Source: Rhodohalobacter halophilus
GTDB lineage: Bacteria; Bacteroidota; Rhodothermia; Balneolales; Balneolaceae
DNA: 64,000 bases
Assembly: GCF_001715195.1 (NCBI RefSeq)
Contig: NZ_MDWE01000001.1
Coordinates: forward strand, 109,912 to 173,911
Reading direction: 5' to 3'
A model generated the notes under the pieces. That model was not told where the DNA came from. It saw nothing but the letters and a program-made list of their open reading frames with translations, and made no database searches. The translations under genes and the position numbers were made by a program. This document shows, in pieces, positions 9,794 to 19,270 of this stretch; position 1 is the stretch's first letter, and every line of letters begins with the position of its first letter.

Positions 9794-10384
9794 TTAATCA
9801 AATGCTTTGATGTCGAAAGAAGTGCCGTGAACCGGAGACATTGTCTTGCCAATTTTTAATGAGACAAGTTTGTCAAATTTTGAACACTTCTCGTCCGGCA
9901 CAAGCAGTTCAAGCCGGATTAATTTTTTTCTTGCAGTCTCGTTTCTATCTGACTTATCGTATATGAAAATGTATTCTGAACCCTTTTCTGTCGGCTTTTC
10001 TACATAATCACGTATCTGGTGCCAGGCGATGGTTTGAGACGGGTCATTTACATTCTTAACGATCCCATGATCTGTCACATAAACTTTCGTAGAGAAATAA
10101 CTGGCTGTAAACCAACTAACTCCCATCCAGATATAACTTCCCAGGATTATCTGATACTTCTCCATCCCGTTGCTCCAGACATATCCTGCAACACCGAGCC
10201 CGAATATCAGAAATAGAGTTGAAAAAAGTGGATAACCAAATAATTTTCCACACTTCCAGCTCAACCGAATATTTCTAAGGCGCCAGGCATTTGCAACAGA
10301 ATATGCCGCTAACAACGTGGCTCCAATTGTGAAAAGCGCGAGCAGCAATACAAAGAGGCTGTATATATCAGTTGTAATGTTCAT
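9794..10384 (-). CDS. Membrane protein with C-terminal PH-like domain, unknown function
   Basis: 196 residues with no specific family that I recognise. There are three to four predicted membrane spans in the first ~100 residues (LFVLLLALFTIGATLLAAYSV, FGYPLFSTLFLIFGLGVAGY, IILGSYIWMGVSWFTASYF). These are followed by a soluble region (STKVYVTDHGIVKNVNDP, TIAWHQIRDYVEKPTEKGS) whose strand pattern and W-x-x-I-x-x-Y segment resemble PH-like domains of bacterial membrane proteins. Its ATG directly follows the TAA of the upstream VWA gene (no gap), so the two are co-transcribed and likely act together. Confidence 0.6.
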   Translation of the reverse strand: MNITTDIYSLFVLLLALFTIGATLLAAYSVANAWRLRNIRLSWKCGKLFGYPLFSTLFLIFGLGVAGYVWSNGMEKYQIILGSYIWMGVSWFTASYFSTKVYVTDHGIVKNVNDPSQTIAWHQIRDYVEKPTEKGSEYIFIYDKSDRNETARKKLIRLELLVPDEKCSKFDKLVSLKIGKTMSPVHGTSFDIKAFD

Positions 10385-12496
10385 TTAAGAATCAGATTCG
10401 ATATTGTAGAACCTGCTGATTACAGATTCTGTCAATAATAATATAATTGCGGCGATGATAAACCAAAACCAAATTTCTCTGCCCAGTGAAGCACTTTCAA
10501 GCTCCGTAATCAGCTCTTCACCGTCATCATGCATCTCCAAAACCCGAACTTGTTCAAACTTATCACCGAGCAGTTCATTCAGTTCTGCATACTCTAACGA
10601 TTTTAAATCTGATTCCATTGCATTTTGGTTGACTGAAAATAACAATTCTCTGTCGTCTGACAGAACCTTACCAAATCCGGGTGTCCACTCTTTACCATTA
10701 TACGTTAATCGTGTTCCCTCAAACTGACGGGTAACATCGGCCAATACGGTTTCTCCACCCTTCTCAATCTCGGCTGATTCTACCGGGGTATCCAATAAAA
10801 TGGAAAGGGGTTCTCCTAATCGGAAATCATTTAATTTAGCGCCTTTACCACTCGACAGATATTCCACTGTTCTGTAAAAGAATGGAGCAAAAAACGGTTT
10901 TACCGGAAAGTTTGACCAGCCCGGGTTACTGCCAATGGCAGAGTAGATGATCCTGCCGTTGCCCACCCTGCTCTCTTGGATCAGTGATTGTCCATTGCTT
11001 GTTTCGAGAAGTGGGAATGTACCTGCTCCATTTCCCGGCTCAATCGAAAACATGTAGAAAATTTCCGGCACATTCAGTTGGATATCCTCACCCTGCGGCA
11101 CATCAAATATTGTGTCCAGAACAGGGTGTCCGCTTGAAGGTGCTGCCATCCGGTCAATAACGTCAAAAGAACCGTATGATCCGGAAACGTTCGTGTATTG
11201 TCCGGTACTCCCGCTTCCAAGTATCCGGTTGTAGGTAGAGATGTCCCCTTCGGCGGCAGGAATCAATAAAGCGCCGGCTCCATCCTGAACTACATCTAAA
11301 ACGGATTGAGAAATGTAATCCGGAATGTTTTGCACCGCATCAAGTACAATAGCATCTGCGTCAAAAAAATCGTCCGGCCCTATTTCATCTGCCGTGAAGA
11401 AGTTTATTTCGTAACGATTTTGCTCCTCAGCCATAACTTCCAGCATCGGCAGCAGATAGGACTGGAATCCGGAAGAACTTCCATCATCGTGCACAACGAC
11501 AATTTTACGTACTTTTGGGAGCTCAATCGCCGCATAGTAGTGGTCATCAAATGTAAGTTCATCACCATCAATTACAATTTCTGCTGAGATGAAGTCTTGA
11601 CCATCAGAAGGAAAAGAAAATTGGAATTCGTGCTGTGCCCCCCCCTCCAACTCTATTGCCTGCTGACTTTGAAGTTCACCTTCAAGTATAAAATTCAAAA
11701 ACCGGTTTGTTACACGTTCCTCACCATAATTCCGAACTCTGACACGCAGCCGCAATTCATCTCCTCCAGTTAACGCAGCCTCCTCAAGTTGCGTACTCTC
11801 AACCCCAACATTTGCACTTTGTGTTTCACCCACAGAAATAAAATGTACCCGGATATTGTCACTGCCTTCAAACTCGTTTTCAATCAGCTGCCCCAACTGA
11901 GATATCTGGGCGTCGGTTATCGCATAGAGCCATTTATTTGGCTCTTCAGCTTCATTCAGCCGATCGATTAAATCACTCAACCGTTCATAAATAAAGTTGC
12001 CTTTATTAACCGACTCAATTCTCTGTATCCTGCTGGCGGCAGCTTCCGGTGATAGAAAGGGCGTGTTTATTGATTCTCCGTTTGTAACATTCAACAGATA
12101 TCGATCCCCCCTTTTTCCCATGTTAACAATCTGCTCCGCAGCTTCTTTTGCCTGATCCATAAATGGCCCATTCCGGTCAATTTGGCTCATCGACGGACTG
12201 TTATCAATTAGCACCGCAACCGCTTTCGGTTCATTGATGGCCGAAAGTCCAAACCCTCCGGGTAAAAAAGGTTTAGCTGCAGCAAAAACCAGCATCAAAA
12301 TGGCGGCCATTCGAACAAGAAGCAGTAAAATTCTTTTGAACTTCAGCCGTTTAAGTGCAGTCTCTTTTAAACTGTCGAAAAAAGCCAGTGTAGAAAATCG
12401 GACTTTTTTCGGTTTCCTAACGTTGAGCCAGTAGATAAGCAGCGGTATGGATGCTGCCGCCAACGCTATTAGAAACAGAGGATTTAAAAAGCTCAT
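10385..12496 (-). CDS. BatA-like double-transmembrane protein with von Willebrand factor A domain
   Basis: 703 residues. The N-terminus (MSFLNPLFLIALAAASIPLLIYW, then KRILLLLVRMAAILMLVFAAAKPFL) is the BatA/DUF1550 double-TM domain typical of Bacteroidota. A VWA domain follows from about residue 88, with the MIDAS motif DNSPSMS. A long extracytoplasmic region includes beta-rich stretches and a glutamine-amidotransferase-like segment near 350-560. A final TM segment (WFWFIIAAIILLLTESVI) lies close to the C-terminus. This is the usual layout of secreted-protein/aerotolerance-type Bat proteins, but no MoxR or BatB gene is next to it. Its partner is the PH-like membrane protein directly downstream. 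Confidence 0.85.
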   Translation of the reverse strand: MSFLNPLFLIALAAASIPLLIYWLNVRKPKKVRFSTLAFFDSLKETALKRLKFKRILLLLVRMAAILMLVFAAAKPFLPGGFGLSAINEPKAVAVLIDNSPSMSQIDRNGPFMDQAKEAAEQIVNMGKRGDRYLLNVTNGESINTPFLSPEAAASRIQRIESVNKGNFIYERLSDLIDRLNEAEEPNKWLYAITDAQISQLGQLIENEFEGSDNIRVHFISVGETQSANVGVESTQLEEAALTGGDELRLRVRVRNYGEERVTNRFLNFILEGELQSQQAIELEGGAQHEFQFSFPSDGQDFISAEIVIDGDELTFDDHYYAAIELPKVRKIVVVHDDGSSSGFQSYLLPMLEVMAEEQNRYEINFFTADEIGPDDFFDADAIVLDAVQNIPDYISQSVLDVVQDGAGALLIPAAEGDISTYNRILGSGSTGQYTNVSGSYGSFDVIDRMAAPSSGHPVLDTIFDVPQGEDIQLNVPEIFYMFSIEPGNGAGTFPLLETSNGQSLIQESRVGNGRIIYSAIGSNPGWSNFPVKPFFAPFFYRTVEYLSSGKGAKLNDFRLGEPLSILLDTPVESAEIEKGGETVLADVTRQFEGTRLTYNGKEWTPGFGKVLSDDRELLFSVNQNAMESDLKSLEYAELNELLGDKFEQVRVLEMHDDGEELITELESASLGREIWFWFIIAAIILLLTESVISRFYNIESDS

Positions 12497-12609
12497 TACA
12501 CAAAAAGTTTATACCTTTACAGCCTGCCTGTTTGGAACAATTCATCCGAATGGGTATTAAGCTATGGTATTAACCGATCCTGAACAAACATATTATCCTG
12601 AAGCTGTCA

Positions 12610-15270
12610 GTGAATAATTTATCATCTATCCCACGCTATTTCGTTTTAATTTTAATTGTACTCATTGCGGCAGGTTGCTCAAATAAGTCTGTGAATCACT
12701 GGACAGAGCTGGTTCCGGGCGACACGCCATTTGTTCTCGTACCTGAGCAAAACACGGCCATTTTTGATCTCCTTGAGGCGCAATACACACCGCTTCTGGA
12801 TGATATGACCCCTTCTGCCATTCAGTTAATTAATTATGTTGATGAGGAGGCTCCGGGAGAAACCTCAATCCAAGCCGTCCTTTTCTACCCAGATATGGCC
12901 AATGACTGGCAGCCGGTATGGATTTCGAATGCCCCATCCAACCTGTTTGGCCGTCTCACTGCAAAGCATCAAAAACGATTTGAGCAGAATCGCTACCTCT
13001 TTAACGGTTATACCATCGAAAAGCTATTCCTGGATGATCGTGTACTTTTTGTGATTACGCTTGGAGATTACTTCATCTTTTCGGAATCGAGCCTGGGAAT
13101 TGAGAATATGATACGCACGCTCACCGGTGAAGACAATCCGATAAACCTGCTTCCGGAAGAGGCCGCAGCGGGTTCATTTATTGTCAATACTGTAAGTTTG
13201 GAAAGCTGGGTGAAGCAAGTTGCCCAGGTTACTTATAGGCCTCATCTTGCAAATATGTTTACCGGAGGAAGCCCTCTCGTTTTCCGAATGGATTCTACAA
13301 ATGCTGAAACAGAATCCTGGCGTATGAGCGCAGCCATGAACCTGGGGGAAAACCGGTCTCCCCTGCTCCGATCAATCAGTTCGGAAGAGCGTGGATTTAC
13401 TCTCGACCGATACATTCCTGTAAACAGTGCAGCATTCTCCATTCAAAGATTGCAGCCCAGATCGGTTCCACCCGAAGAGTACACACCGGAAACCGACACC
13501 GACCGGTTTATTGAGCAAAACCTATCTGTTTGGCAGGATATTGCAGCCGAGCTGGATTCTGAGTTTGCATTTGCCACCTTTGCAGAGTCGGGAGCAGAGA
13601 GCACCAGTGAATATCTATATCTACGAAAAATCAGCAGTGCATCTACGATCCGTTCCGCACTTAATGAGCTTGTTCAGGAAGATTTAATCATACGCGACGG
13701 GAACACTTACTCCATACAAAGCAGCTGGCTTGCCAGGCTGTTTGGAAGTGAGCTGAACCCAATGATCGACTTCTATGTGACCGTTTATGATGAAGTAGCG
13801 GCCATTGCAAGCCGAAAAGGGTTGGTTGAAAGTATAGGAGGTGACGCAAACCGCCGCCGTGTGATGTACTATGATGACGATTTCATGGAGATAAAAGAGA
13901 CCATCAGTGAATCTGTAAGCTCAATTTTTTACATGAATGCCAGGGCTTTTGACACCTACATTCAACCATGGCTTTATCCTCAAAATTACCTCAGCACACT
14001 GCTCTCTCCCCTTGATCAGCTTGTGATTACCACAGAACTGGAATCACCTGACAGGCTCACGGTTCAAATTCACTCTTTTGAGCGGGAAAGTATCGATCAG
14101 CCCTATCGCGAAAGATGGATATTTCCACTGGGCGGTGCTGAAATTACCGGCCCTTCTGTACTGGCCGACATCACCGGCAGTTCAAGAAATGAAGTAATAT
14201 TCTCTACAAACAGAGGCAATGTCTTTGCGCTCGCAGCAGACGGAACAACGGTTCTGGAAGCTTCCACCGGTGATGATACACCGATCGGAGCACCTGTGGT
14301 CTACGATTGGTACGGCAATAATCAGAATGTGATTTTACAGGCAGCCGGAAATAAAGTGTATGCCTGGAATAATTCCGGTGCACTTCTGCCCAATTTCCCT
14401 ATATCATTAGATGAAAATATTACAACTCCTCTTACAGTTGAGGATATTACTCGAAACGGAGTAGCAGAGCTTGTGGTGGGAACCAATGACCGCAACCTGC
14501 ACATTCTCAACTCAAGAGGCCGGGCACTAAATGGCTGGCCACAAAGTACAAATGCCACCATTGACGAGCCTCCGTTTATCGGTACTTACGAAGGTGAACG
14601 TTCCATTTTTACCTATTCGGAGAATACACTCCATGCCTGGTCTATCAATGGTGAGCGCCGAAACGGATTCCCCGTATTTCTTCCCGCTCAAATTTATGGT
14701 GCTCCATCCAAATTCAAAGAACATATTGTTGGAGCAGGGTATGACGGAAGCCTGTATGCAATCGGAACGAATGCACTCTTTGCTGACTCATTATCAGTAA
14801 CTCATGCATCCGACTCACTATTTGTACAATCCATCCAGATATCTAACACTACATTGAACGCTACCCCGAGTAGTCATAACCTAATGCTCAGAGTGGATGA
14901 TGAATTGGTTCGGGACGACTTTGTGCTCATTCAATCTTCCAACGGATCACTATTCCTCTACGATGATACAGGCAGATTGGTCGTTACGCAAACCATGGGG
15001 CAGCCCTCGTCAAACAGTTTCGCCCCATTAATATCGGATATTGATCGCGATCAAAGAATGGATCTGGTTGCACTTGCCAGTTTTGGCCGGCTTTACGCCT
15101 GGGATGTAGTTTCCGGTGCCAGAATTCTGGATCTGCCAACTACCGGCATGAACCATCCAATTATTCAGGATGTAACCGGTGATGGAAATATCGAGATTAT
15201 TGCCCAGACCCGCGACGGTTTAAGAAGCTGGACAATTTTGGAGGTAAGAAAAGAGGGGGAGTCGAATTGA
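12610..15270 (+). CDS. Lipoprotein with DUF3352-like N-terminal half and beta-propeller-like repeats
   Basis: 886 residues starting at a GTG (12610). The N-terminus is a lipoprotein signal (YFVLILIVLIAAGCSNKS, Cys about residue 23). Residues ~30-500 resemble the DUF3352-type proteins: repeated VSLESW, FSIQRLQP and DEVAAIASRKGLVESI segments. From about residue 500 the sequence changes to repeats of VLADITGSSRNEVIFSTNRG, VEDITRNGVAELVVGTNDRN, ISDIDRDQRMDLVALASFGR and QDVTGDGNIEIIAQTRDG, which are FG-GAP/PQQ-like propeller blades with Asp-rich loops. The two halves are fused in one secreted protein. It is transcribed divergently from the VWA gene. Confidence 0.75.
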   Translation: MNNLSSIPRYFVLILIVLIAAGCSNKSVNHWTELVPGDTPFVLVPEQNTAIFDLLEAQYTPLLDDMTPSAIQLINYVDEEAPGETSIQAVLFYPDMANDWQPVWISNAPSNLFGRLTAKHQKRFEQNRYLFNGYTIEKLFLDDRVLFVITLGDYFIFSESSLGIENMIRTLTGEDNPINLLPEEAAAGSFIVNTVSLESWVKQVAQVTYRPHLANMFTGGSPLVFRMDSTNAETESWRMSAAMNLGENRSPLLRSISSEERGFTLDRYIPVNSAAFSIQRLQPRSVPPEEYTPETDTDRFIEQNLSVWQDIAAELDSEFAFATFAESGAESTSEYLYLRKISSASTIRSALNELVQEDLIIRDGNTYSIQSSWLARLFGSELNPMIDFYVTVYDEVAAIASRKGLVESIGGDANRRRVMYYDDDFMEIKETISESVSSIFYMNARAFDTYIQPWLYPQNYLSTLLSPLDQLVITTELESPDRLTVQIHSFERESIDQPYRERWIFPLGGAEITGPSVLADITGSSRNEVIFSTNRGNVFALAADGTTVLEASTGDDTPIGAPVVYDWYGNNQNVILQAAGNKVYAWNNSGALLPNFPISLDENITTPLTVEDITRNGVAELVVGTNDRNLHILNSRGRALNGWPQSTNATIDEPPFIGTYEGERSIFTYSENTLHAWSINGERRNGFPVFLPAQIYGAPSKFKEHIVGAGYDGSLYAIGTNALFADSLSVTHASDSLFVQSIQISNTTLNATPSSHNLMLRVDDELVRDDFVLIQSSNGSLFLYDDTGRLVVTQTMGQPSSNSFAPLISDIDRDQRMDLVALASFGRLYAWDVVSGARILDLPTTGMNHPIIQDVTGDGNIEIIAQTRDGLRSWTILEVRKEGESN

Positions 15271-15278
15271 TTAACAGG

Positions 15279-16181
15279 TCAAAGAATATCTCCGAGGGCT
15301 GTTTCTACATCTTCAAATTGGAAATTGAATCCTGCCTTCTGGAGTACTTTGGGCTGAACATTCAGGCTTGAAACAACCGGTACAGCAGCTTCTCCCAAGG
15401 CGATGTTCAAAGCGAATTCCGGCACACGGAAAAATGAAGGTCTGTTCATCACACGCCCCATAGCCGATGCAAACTCATTCATAGTTACCGGCTCTGGTGC
15501 AGTAGCATTGAATACCTCATCTATCTCTTCATTCTCTATTGCAAACACGATTGCATTACAAAGATCTTTCATATGTATCCAGGACAAATACTGAGTACCG
15601 GGACCAATCGCACCGCCAACGAATAATGAGAAAGGCAGCTTCATTTTCTCAATAACCCCTCCATCCTCTTCAAGGACAATCCCAAATCTCGAGATCACAA
15701 CCCGAACCCCAAGCTCTCTTGCATTCACCGCTTCCTTTTCCCAATCTTTACAAACCTTTGCGAGAAAGTCATCTGCAGCTTTGCTCCCCTCCGTAATAAC
15801 ATCATCTCCGGCAGGTTTATAATAATTAATACCGGAAGCTGAGATGAAAACATCCGGTTTTTTACTCGAGGCTCTGATTGCATCTACCAGTTCACGGGTG
15901 ATAGAAATACGGCTATCATAAATTTTCTTCTTGACCGATTCTGTCCATCGTTGTCCAAAGAGATTTTCCCCCGCCAGATTAATGACCACATCAGTCGACT
16001 CCATTACATCCGGAACTTCATCAAGCGTGATGAACTTTTGATTCTTGGTGTGCTCCGATTTGTAAGCTTTTGGAGATCGGGTGACAATGGTTAAGTAATT
16101 GCCCTGTTTGAGAAGTTCTTCACGTAAATATCTTCCCACAAAACCTGTTCCGCCAGTTATTAAGATGCGTTTTTCTTCCAT
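15279..16181 (-). CDS. TIGR01777-family NAD-dependent epimerase (SulA/YfcH-like)
   Basis: 300 residues from the ATG at 16181; this start puts the Rossmann motif (ILITGGTGFVGRYL) right at the N-terminus, while a longer frame only adds a nonhomologous stretch. The short-chain dehydrogenase fold continues with VVINLAGENL, YDSRISITRELVDAI and the conserved SASGINYYKP. It ends in the C-terminal DUF1731-like segment (VPEFALNIALGE, VQPKVLQKAGFNFQF). The substrate is unknown. It follows cdsA by 42 bp at the end of the long minus-strand block, and converges with the 12610-15270 gene, leaving only 8 bp between stops. Confidence 0.9.
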   Translation of the reverse strand: MEEKRILITGGTGFVGRYLREELLKQGNYLTIVTRSPKAYKSEHTKNQKFITLDEVPDVMESTDVVINLAGENLFGQRWTESVKKKIYDSRISITRELVDAIRASSKKPDVFISASGINYYKPAGDDVITEGSKAADDFLAKVCKDWEKEAVNARELGVRVVISRFGIVLEEDGGVIEKMKLPFSLFVGGAIGPGTQYLSWIHMKDLCNAIVFAIENEEIDEVFNATAPEPVTMNEFASAMGRVMNRPSFFRVPEFALNIALGEAAVPVVSSLNVQPKVLQKAGFNFQFEDVETALGDIL

Positions 16182-16223
16182 AGTATTAATTAACAATCCG
16201 ACCGGGAATTTCAATCCCTGTGG

Positions 16224-17027
16224 TTATAAAATTAAATAATATAAAAAGTAGATAAATGGAGCTGAAAGCAGAAGAGAGTCAAACCGATCAAACAAACCAC
16301 CGTGTCCCGGTAAAATATTGGATGAATCTTTTACTCCGGCTATTCTTTTTACTCTGCTGGCGGAAATATCTCCAAGCGGCCCCGCAATACTTACAATCAC
16401 AACCGCCGGGATAATAGCCGAAAGCCGCAGCGGATGAAAATCGGCCCAGAAAAATGCGATTAAAAATCCGGCGGCGGCACCCAGAAAACCGAAACCGAAA
16501 CCTTCCCATGTTTTCTTGGGGCTGATCTTCGGAGCCAGTTTATGTTTACCGAACGATTTACCGCCAAAATAGGCAAAAACATCATTTCCCCAGATCATCA
16601 ACAATAACGTCATGGTCAGCCAGAAGCCGTCTATAGTAGTAGTACCCAGCTCACGAATGTTAACCAGCATCATAAATCCAACAGTTGGGTAAACTCCGGT
16701 AAAAAGTGTAGTTAGCCATCGCACGGACCGATCGGACTGCCGTCCTGCAACCGCAATTACTGTGAGCAGAGAGGCAACCCCGGCCGCGGTAAGTATGAGC
16801 CACCAAGGTATAAATGGCGGACTCCATAGCAATAAAACTAAAAGAAGTGAGACCGGGAAGAAGTCACTAAAACCGGTTTTCACCATCATGTTGTGAACTT
16901 CCCAAACGGTAATCAAAAGCACGGCAAATATTGTGATTTGAAAGGCAGCACCGCCAAGCCACACCATCCAGATAAAAAATGCGGCGGCCGGCAAAGCAAC
17001 AAGAATTCGTTTGGCTAGTTCACTCAA
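16224..17027 (-). CDS. cdsA: Phosphatidate cytidylyltransferase
   Basis: Integral membrane enzyme that makes CDP-diacylglycerol from phosphatidate and CTP, the entry to phospholipid synthesis. 267 residues with about eight TM segments and the CDP-transferase signature toward the C-terminus: SPKKTWEGFGFGFLGA, then SIAGPLGDISASRVKRIAGVKDSSNILPGHGGLFDRFDS split over residues ~165-245. The start codon is TTG at 17027, overlapping the upstream DUF2007 stop by 4 nt (TTGA), so translational coupling is likely. Confidence 0.95.
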   Translation of the reverse strand: MSELAKRILVALPAAAFFIWMVWLGGAAFQITIFAVLLITVWEVHNMMVKTGFSDFFPVSLLLVLLLWSPPFIPWWLILTAAGVASLLTVIAVAGRQSDRSVRWLTTLFTGVYPTVGFMMLVNIRELGTTTIDGFWLTMTLLLMIWGNDVFAYFGGKSFGKHKLAPKISPKKTWEGFGFGFLGAAAGFLIAFFWADFHPLRLSAIIPAVVIVSIAGPLGDISASRVKRIAGVKDSSNILPGHGGLFDRFDSLLLSAPFIYFLYYLIL

Positions 17028-17308
17028 GAGTCTTCATCCTCCTCAGAATTTTCATCCTCTTCTGATTGGCTGAGCTCCTGAAGTGCCATACGCGCAGCCT
17101 TTTCAAACTCCTTGGGCACATAGAGATAAACCATTGACATCTCACCAATATTGAGGCTGTAGGATGAGTCACGTTTCGACAAAATATTGGATGGAATATT
17201 AATATTGGACAGATAGTTCTTTGCCATCTGCACTTCGTACTCCGTGCCCCTCTCCATCACACAGACCCAGTTATCAAACTGATTTGGCTTCGATCCTTTC
17301 AGCATCAT
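17024..17308 (-). CDS. DUF2007-like small signal-transducing protein
   Basis: 94 residues from the ATG at 17308, which overlaps the TAA of the CPBP gene (TAATG). A longer in-frame reading exists inside the CPBP gene, but this start gives the family's size and a coupled junction. The segment WVCVMERGTEYEVQMAKNYLSNINIPSNIL matches the DUF2007 pattern of a ferredoxin-like fold, followed by VYLYVPKEFEKAARMALQEL and an acidic tail (EEDENSEEDEDS). No catalytic residues are evident. Located between CPBP and cdsA. Confidence 0.65.
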   Translation of the reverse strand: MMLKGSKPNQFDNWVCVMERGTEYEVQMAKNYLSNINIPSNILSKRDSSYSLNIGEMSMVYLYVPKEFEKAARMALQELSQSEEDENSEEDEDS

Positions 17309-18237
17309 TACTCCATTATCGCTTCGGTTCGGTGGATCATCGTGTAAATGACTCCCCCGGTAAGAATAATACTTACCAGAAGCAGCCATACAGATGGTAA
17401 GGATTCTGCAGTTACATCACCAAAGGCAAGTTCCGGGTAGGTTGTAGCCAACAGTACGGCTCCTCCGTTATTCACGAAATGTGCCACAATAGCCGGCCAC
17501 AGACTCCGACTCAGCCAGGTCATCACAGCAAGCAAAATTCCGAGTGATGCAAGAGGCAGCAAATTTGGAACCTGCAGATGGAAAAGCCCAAATATTAATC
17601 CGGATACAATAATAGCTATAAATATTCCCCAGCTTTTTTGAAATGCCCTGAGAATATATCCACGAAATAGTAACTCCTCACAAAATGCAGGAACCAAAGC
17701 AATGTGGAATAGTCCAAACCAGACGATTCCGTCGGTTTTTAAAAACTGCTCGAACATTTCGTATTGAGAAACCTGCATATCTGTCCACGACTCCGGGATT
17801 GGGAGCAGTGAATTAAAATATCCCAAATAAAGAATGACAGGCTGAACCACAACAACCAAAAGGGCTCCCAAAAGGATGTAAACTGGTGTGTCCTGCTTCC
17901 ACCTCAGCCTCAAAAACTCAGTAACAGTTCTTCTGCTCAGATGTAAACGGGCGATCAAAAACGAAGCGATCCCAAGAAAAAGAATCTGACCGGTTGAATT
18001 CCCGACAAACAAGAGATCGAGCCGATTCATGAGCACTTGTTCAACCTCAGCAGATGATGAAATCTCTCCGCTGAAAAACATCAGAGCCAAAAAGATGATG
18101 CCGGCTGTAAGCTGAAACATTACAAATGCAACAATGAGCCAAATTAAAGCAATTGCCCAATCGGCAAATCCGTTCCGTTCGGCCCAGGATTGAACAGTAT
18201 GTTGTGTTGTTGATGAATCCGTTGAATTTAATGTCAT
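17308..18237 (-). CDS. CPBP family intramembrane glutamic protease
   Basis: 309 residues, about eight TM helices. The CPBP/Abi motif is clear: FCEELLFRGYILRAF near residue 187 supplies the EExxxR element, and the later motif-2 and motif-3 histidines are in FGLFHLQVPNLLPLA and VAHFVNNGG. Bacterial members resemble eukaryotic Rce1 proteases; the substrate here is unknown. It forms a tight run with the DUF4199 gene 3 bp upstream and DUF2007 overlapping its stop by 1 nt. Confidence 0.9.
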   Translation of the reverse strand: MTLNSTDSSTTQHTVQSWAERNGFADWAIALIWLIVAFVMFQLTAGIIFLALMFFSGEISSSAEVEQVLMNRLDLLFVGNSTGQILFLGIASFLIARLHLSRRTVTEFLRLRWKQDTPVYILLGALLVVVVQPVILYLGYFNSLLPIPESWTDMQVSQYEMFEQFLKTDGIVWFGLFHIALVPAFCEELLFRGYILRAFQKSWGIFIAIIVSGLIFGLFHLQVPNLLPLASLGILLAVMTWLSRSLWPAIVAHFVNNGGAVLLATTYPELAFGDVTAESLPSVWLLLVSIILTGGVIYTMIHRTEAIME

Positions 18238-18240
18238 TAT

Positions 18241-18822
18241 TTAAAAATTGATCTCGTCTTCTTTTTTACCGAACACTTTCACACCAATCATGGCTGTTGC
18301 CATATTTAAAAGTCCGGGAATTGGAATTCCAATGAAAATTTGACGAAAAAATGAGTTACTTCGCATGGATTCAGCCATGGCATCAACCATATCATTTTTT
18401 GCATCGGCGGGAAGGTCCATTGCTTCAACATTGGCAATAGTCGCTTCAATCAATTTTTCGGTATAGGAAGGATCAATCAGGTGCCACATCTCATTGAGAA
18501 CTGCGCTGAAAATAACGATCACGGCGCCGGTAAAGAATCCAATCAATGCACCTTGCCCAAGTTTAATAAATGGACTCACCTCTTTGGTGTAGTGCCACAC
18601 AGTAAGTAATCCGGCAAATGCGGTTGCCAGACAGATCACACCGCTGCTGATCATGACCGGTGAAATGAATGAACCCGTAGGTTCTGCGTTGATCTGCTGA
18701 TAGCCGAAAAAGAGCCCGATTACAAAGCTGACAACGCTAAAAATTGCCCCAACAATTGCAACCGAAGGCCAGTAGTTATTAAAGTTGAAAGACGCTTCCT
18801 GTTCTACTTCTTCCATTTCCAT
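18241..18822 (-). CDS. DUF4199-like membrane protein
   Basis: 193 residues. Four TM segments (WPSVAIVGAIFSVVSFVIGLFFGY, ISSGVICLATAFAGLLTVWHY, LGQGALIGFFTGAVIVIFSAVL, IPGLLNMATAMIGVKVF) with a helical soluble segment between spans three and four (TEKLIEATIANVEAMDLPADAKNDMVDAM). This matches the DUF4199 pattern common in Bacteroidota. Function unknown. It is the second last of three consecutive small membrane-protein genes here and is separated from neighbours by 3 and 13 bp. Confidence 0.65.
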   Translation of the reverse strand: MEMEEVEQEASFNFNNYWPSVAIVGAIFSVVSFVIGLFFGYQQINAEPTGSFISPVMISSGVICLATAFAGLLTVWHYTKEVSPFIKLGQGALIGFFTGAVIVIFSAVLNEMWHLIDPSYTEKLIEATIANVEAMDLPADAKNDMVDAMAESMRSNSFFRQIFIGIPIPGLLNMATAMIGVKVFGKKEDEINF

Positions 18823-18835
18823 AATGTATCCCGTT

Positions 18836-19270
18836 TTATTTTGATTGAAACAGATCGGCGATTATGAGTGAACTAAAAAAACCTAATGGCGTCCCCAGAA
18901 CAAAGCGCGAACTGTTTGTATTTTCCCATAATAAAAATAAGTTGCCTGAATAATCGATGATTTGAAGTAACCCTGCAAACAAAAGACAGAATAAAGGCCA
19001 TTTTTTTTCTGCAATTTTGTCGTTAAACAGAGGAATCACCACCCACCCAATCCATAAGCCTAAAAATATTCCAAAACAGCGGGTGTTGACCGCCATTCGC
19101 TCCCCCATGAATGTAAACGTCCGGTCAGGCAGTTGATGACAAACCCCCATAAATAGCTGTTCTGTCCAGTGTACCCCGTCAGAGCCACCCCAAACTCCGC
19201 TGCCCAATGAAAAGAGTAGAAGCATGGTAAATGCTGCCAAGACGCCAACATAGATTCCTCTGTTTTTCAT
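18836..19270 (-). CDS. DUF2085 family membrane protein
   Basis: 144 residues. The family signature is visible as FMGVCHQLPDRTFTFMGERM followed by AVNTRCFGIFLGLWIGW, with its conserved Cys-His-Gln, Arg and second Cys. There are three to four TM spans. The family is found next to lipid and transport genes but has no established reaction. Its ATG overlaps the stop of the thioesterase gene by 4 nt (19267-19270), implying coupled translation. Confidence 0.8.
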   Translation of the reverse strand: MKNRGIYVGVLAAFTMLLLFSLGSGVWGGSDGVHWTEQLFMGVCHQLPDRTFTFMGERMAVNTRCFGIFLGLWIGWVVIPLFNDKIAEKKWPLFCLLFAGLLQIIDYSGNLFLLWENTNSSRFVLGTPLGFFSSLIIADLFQSK

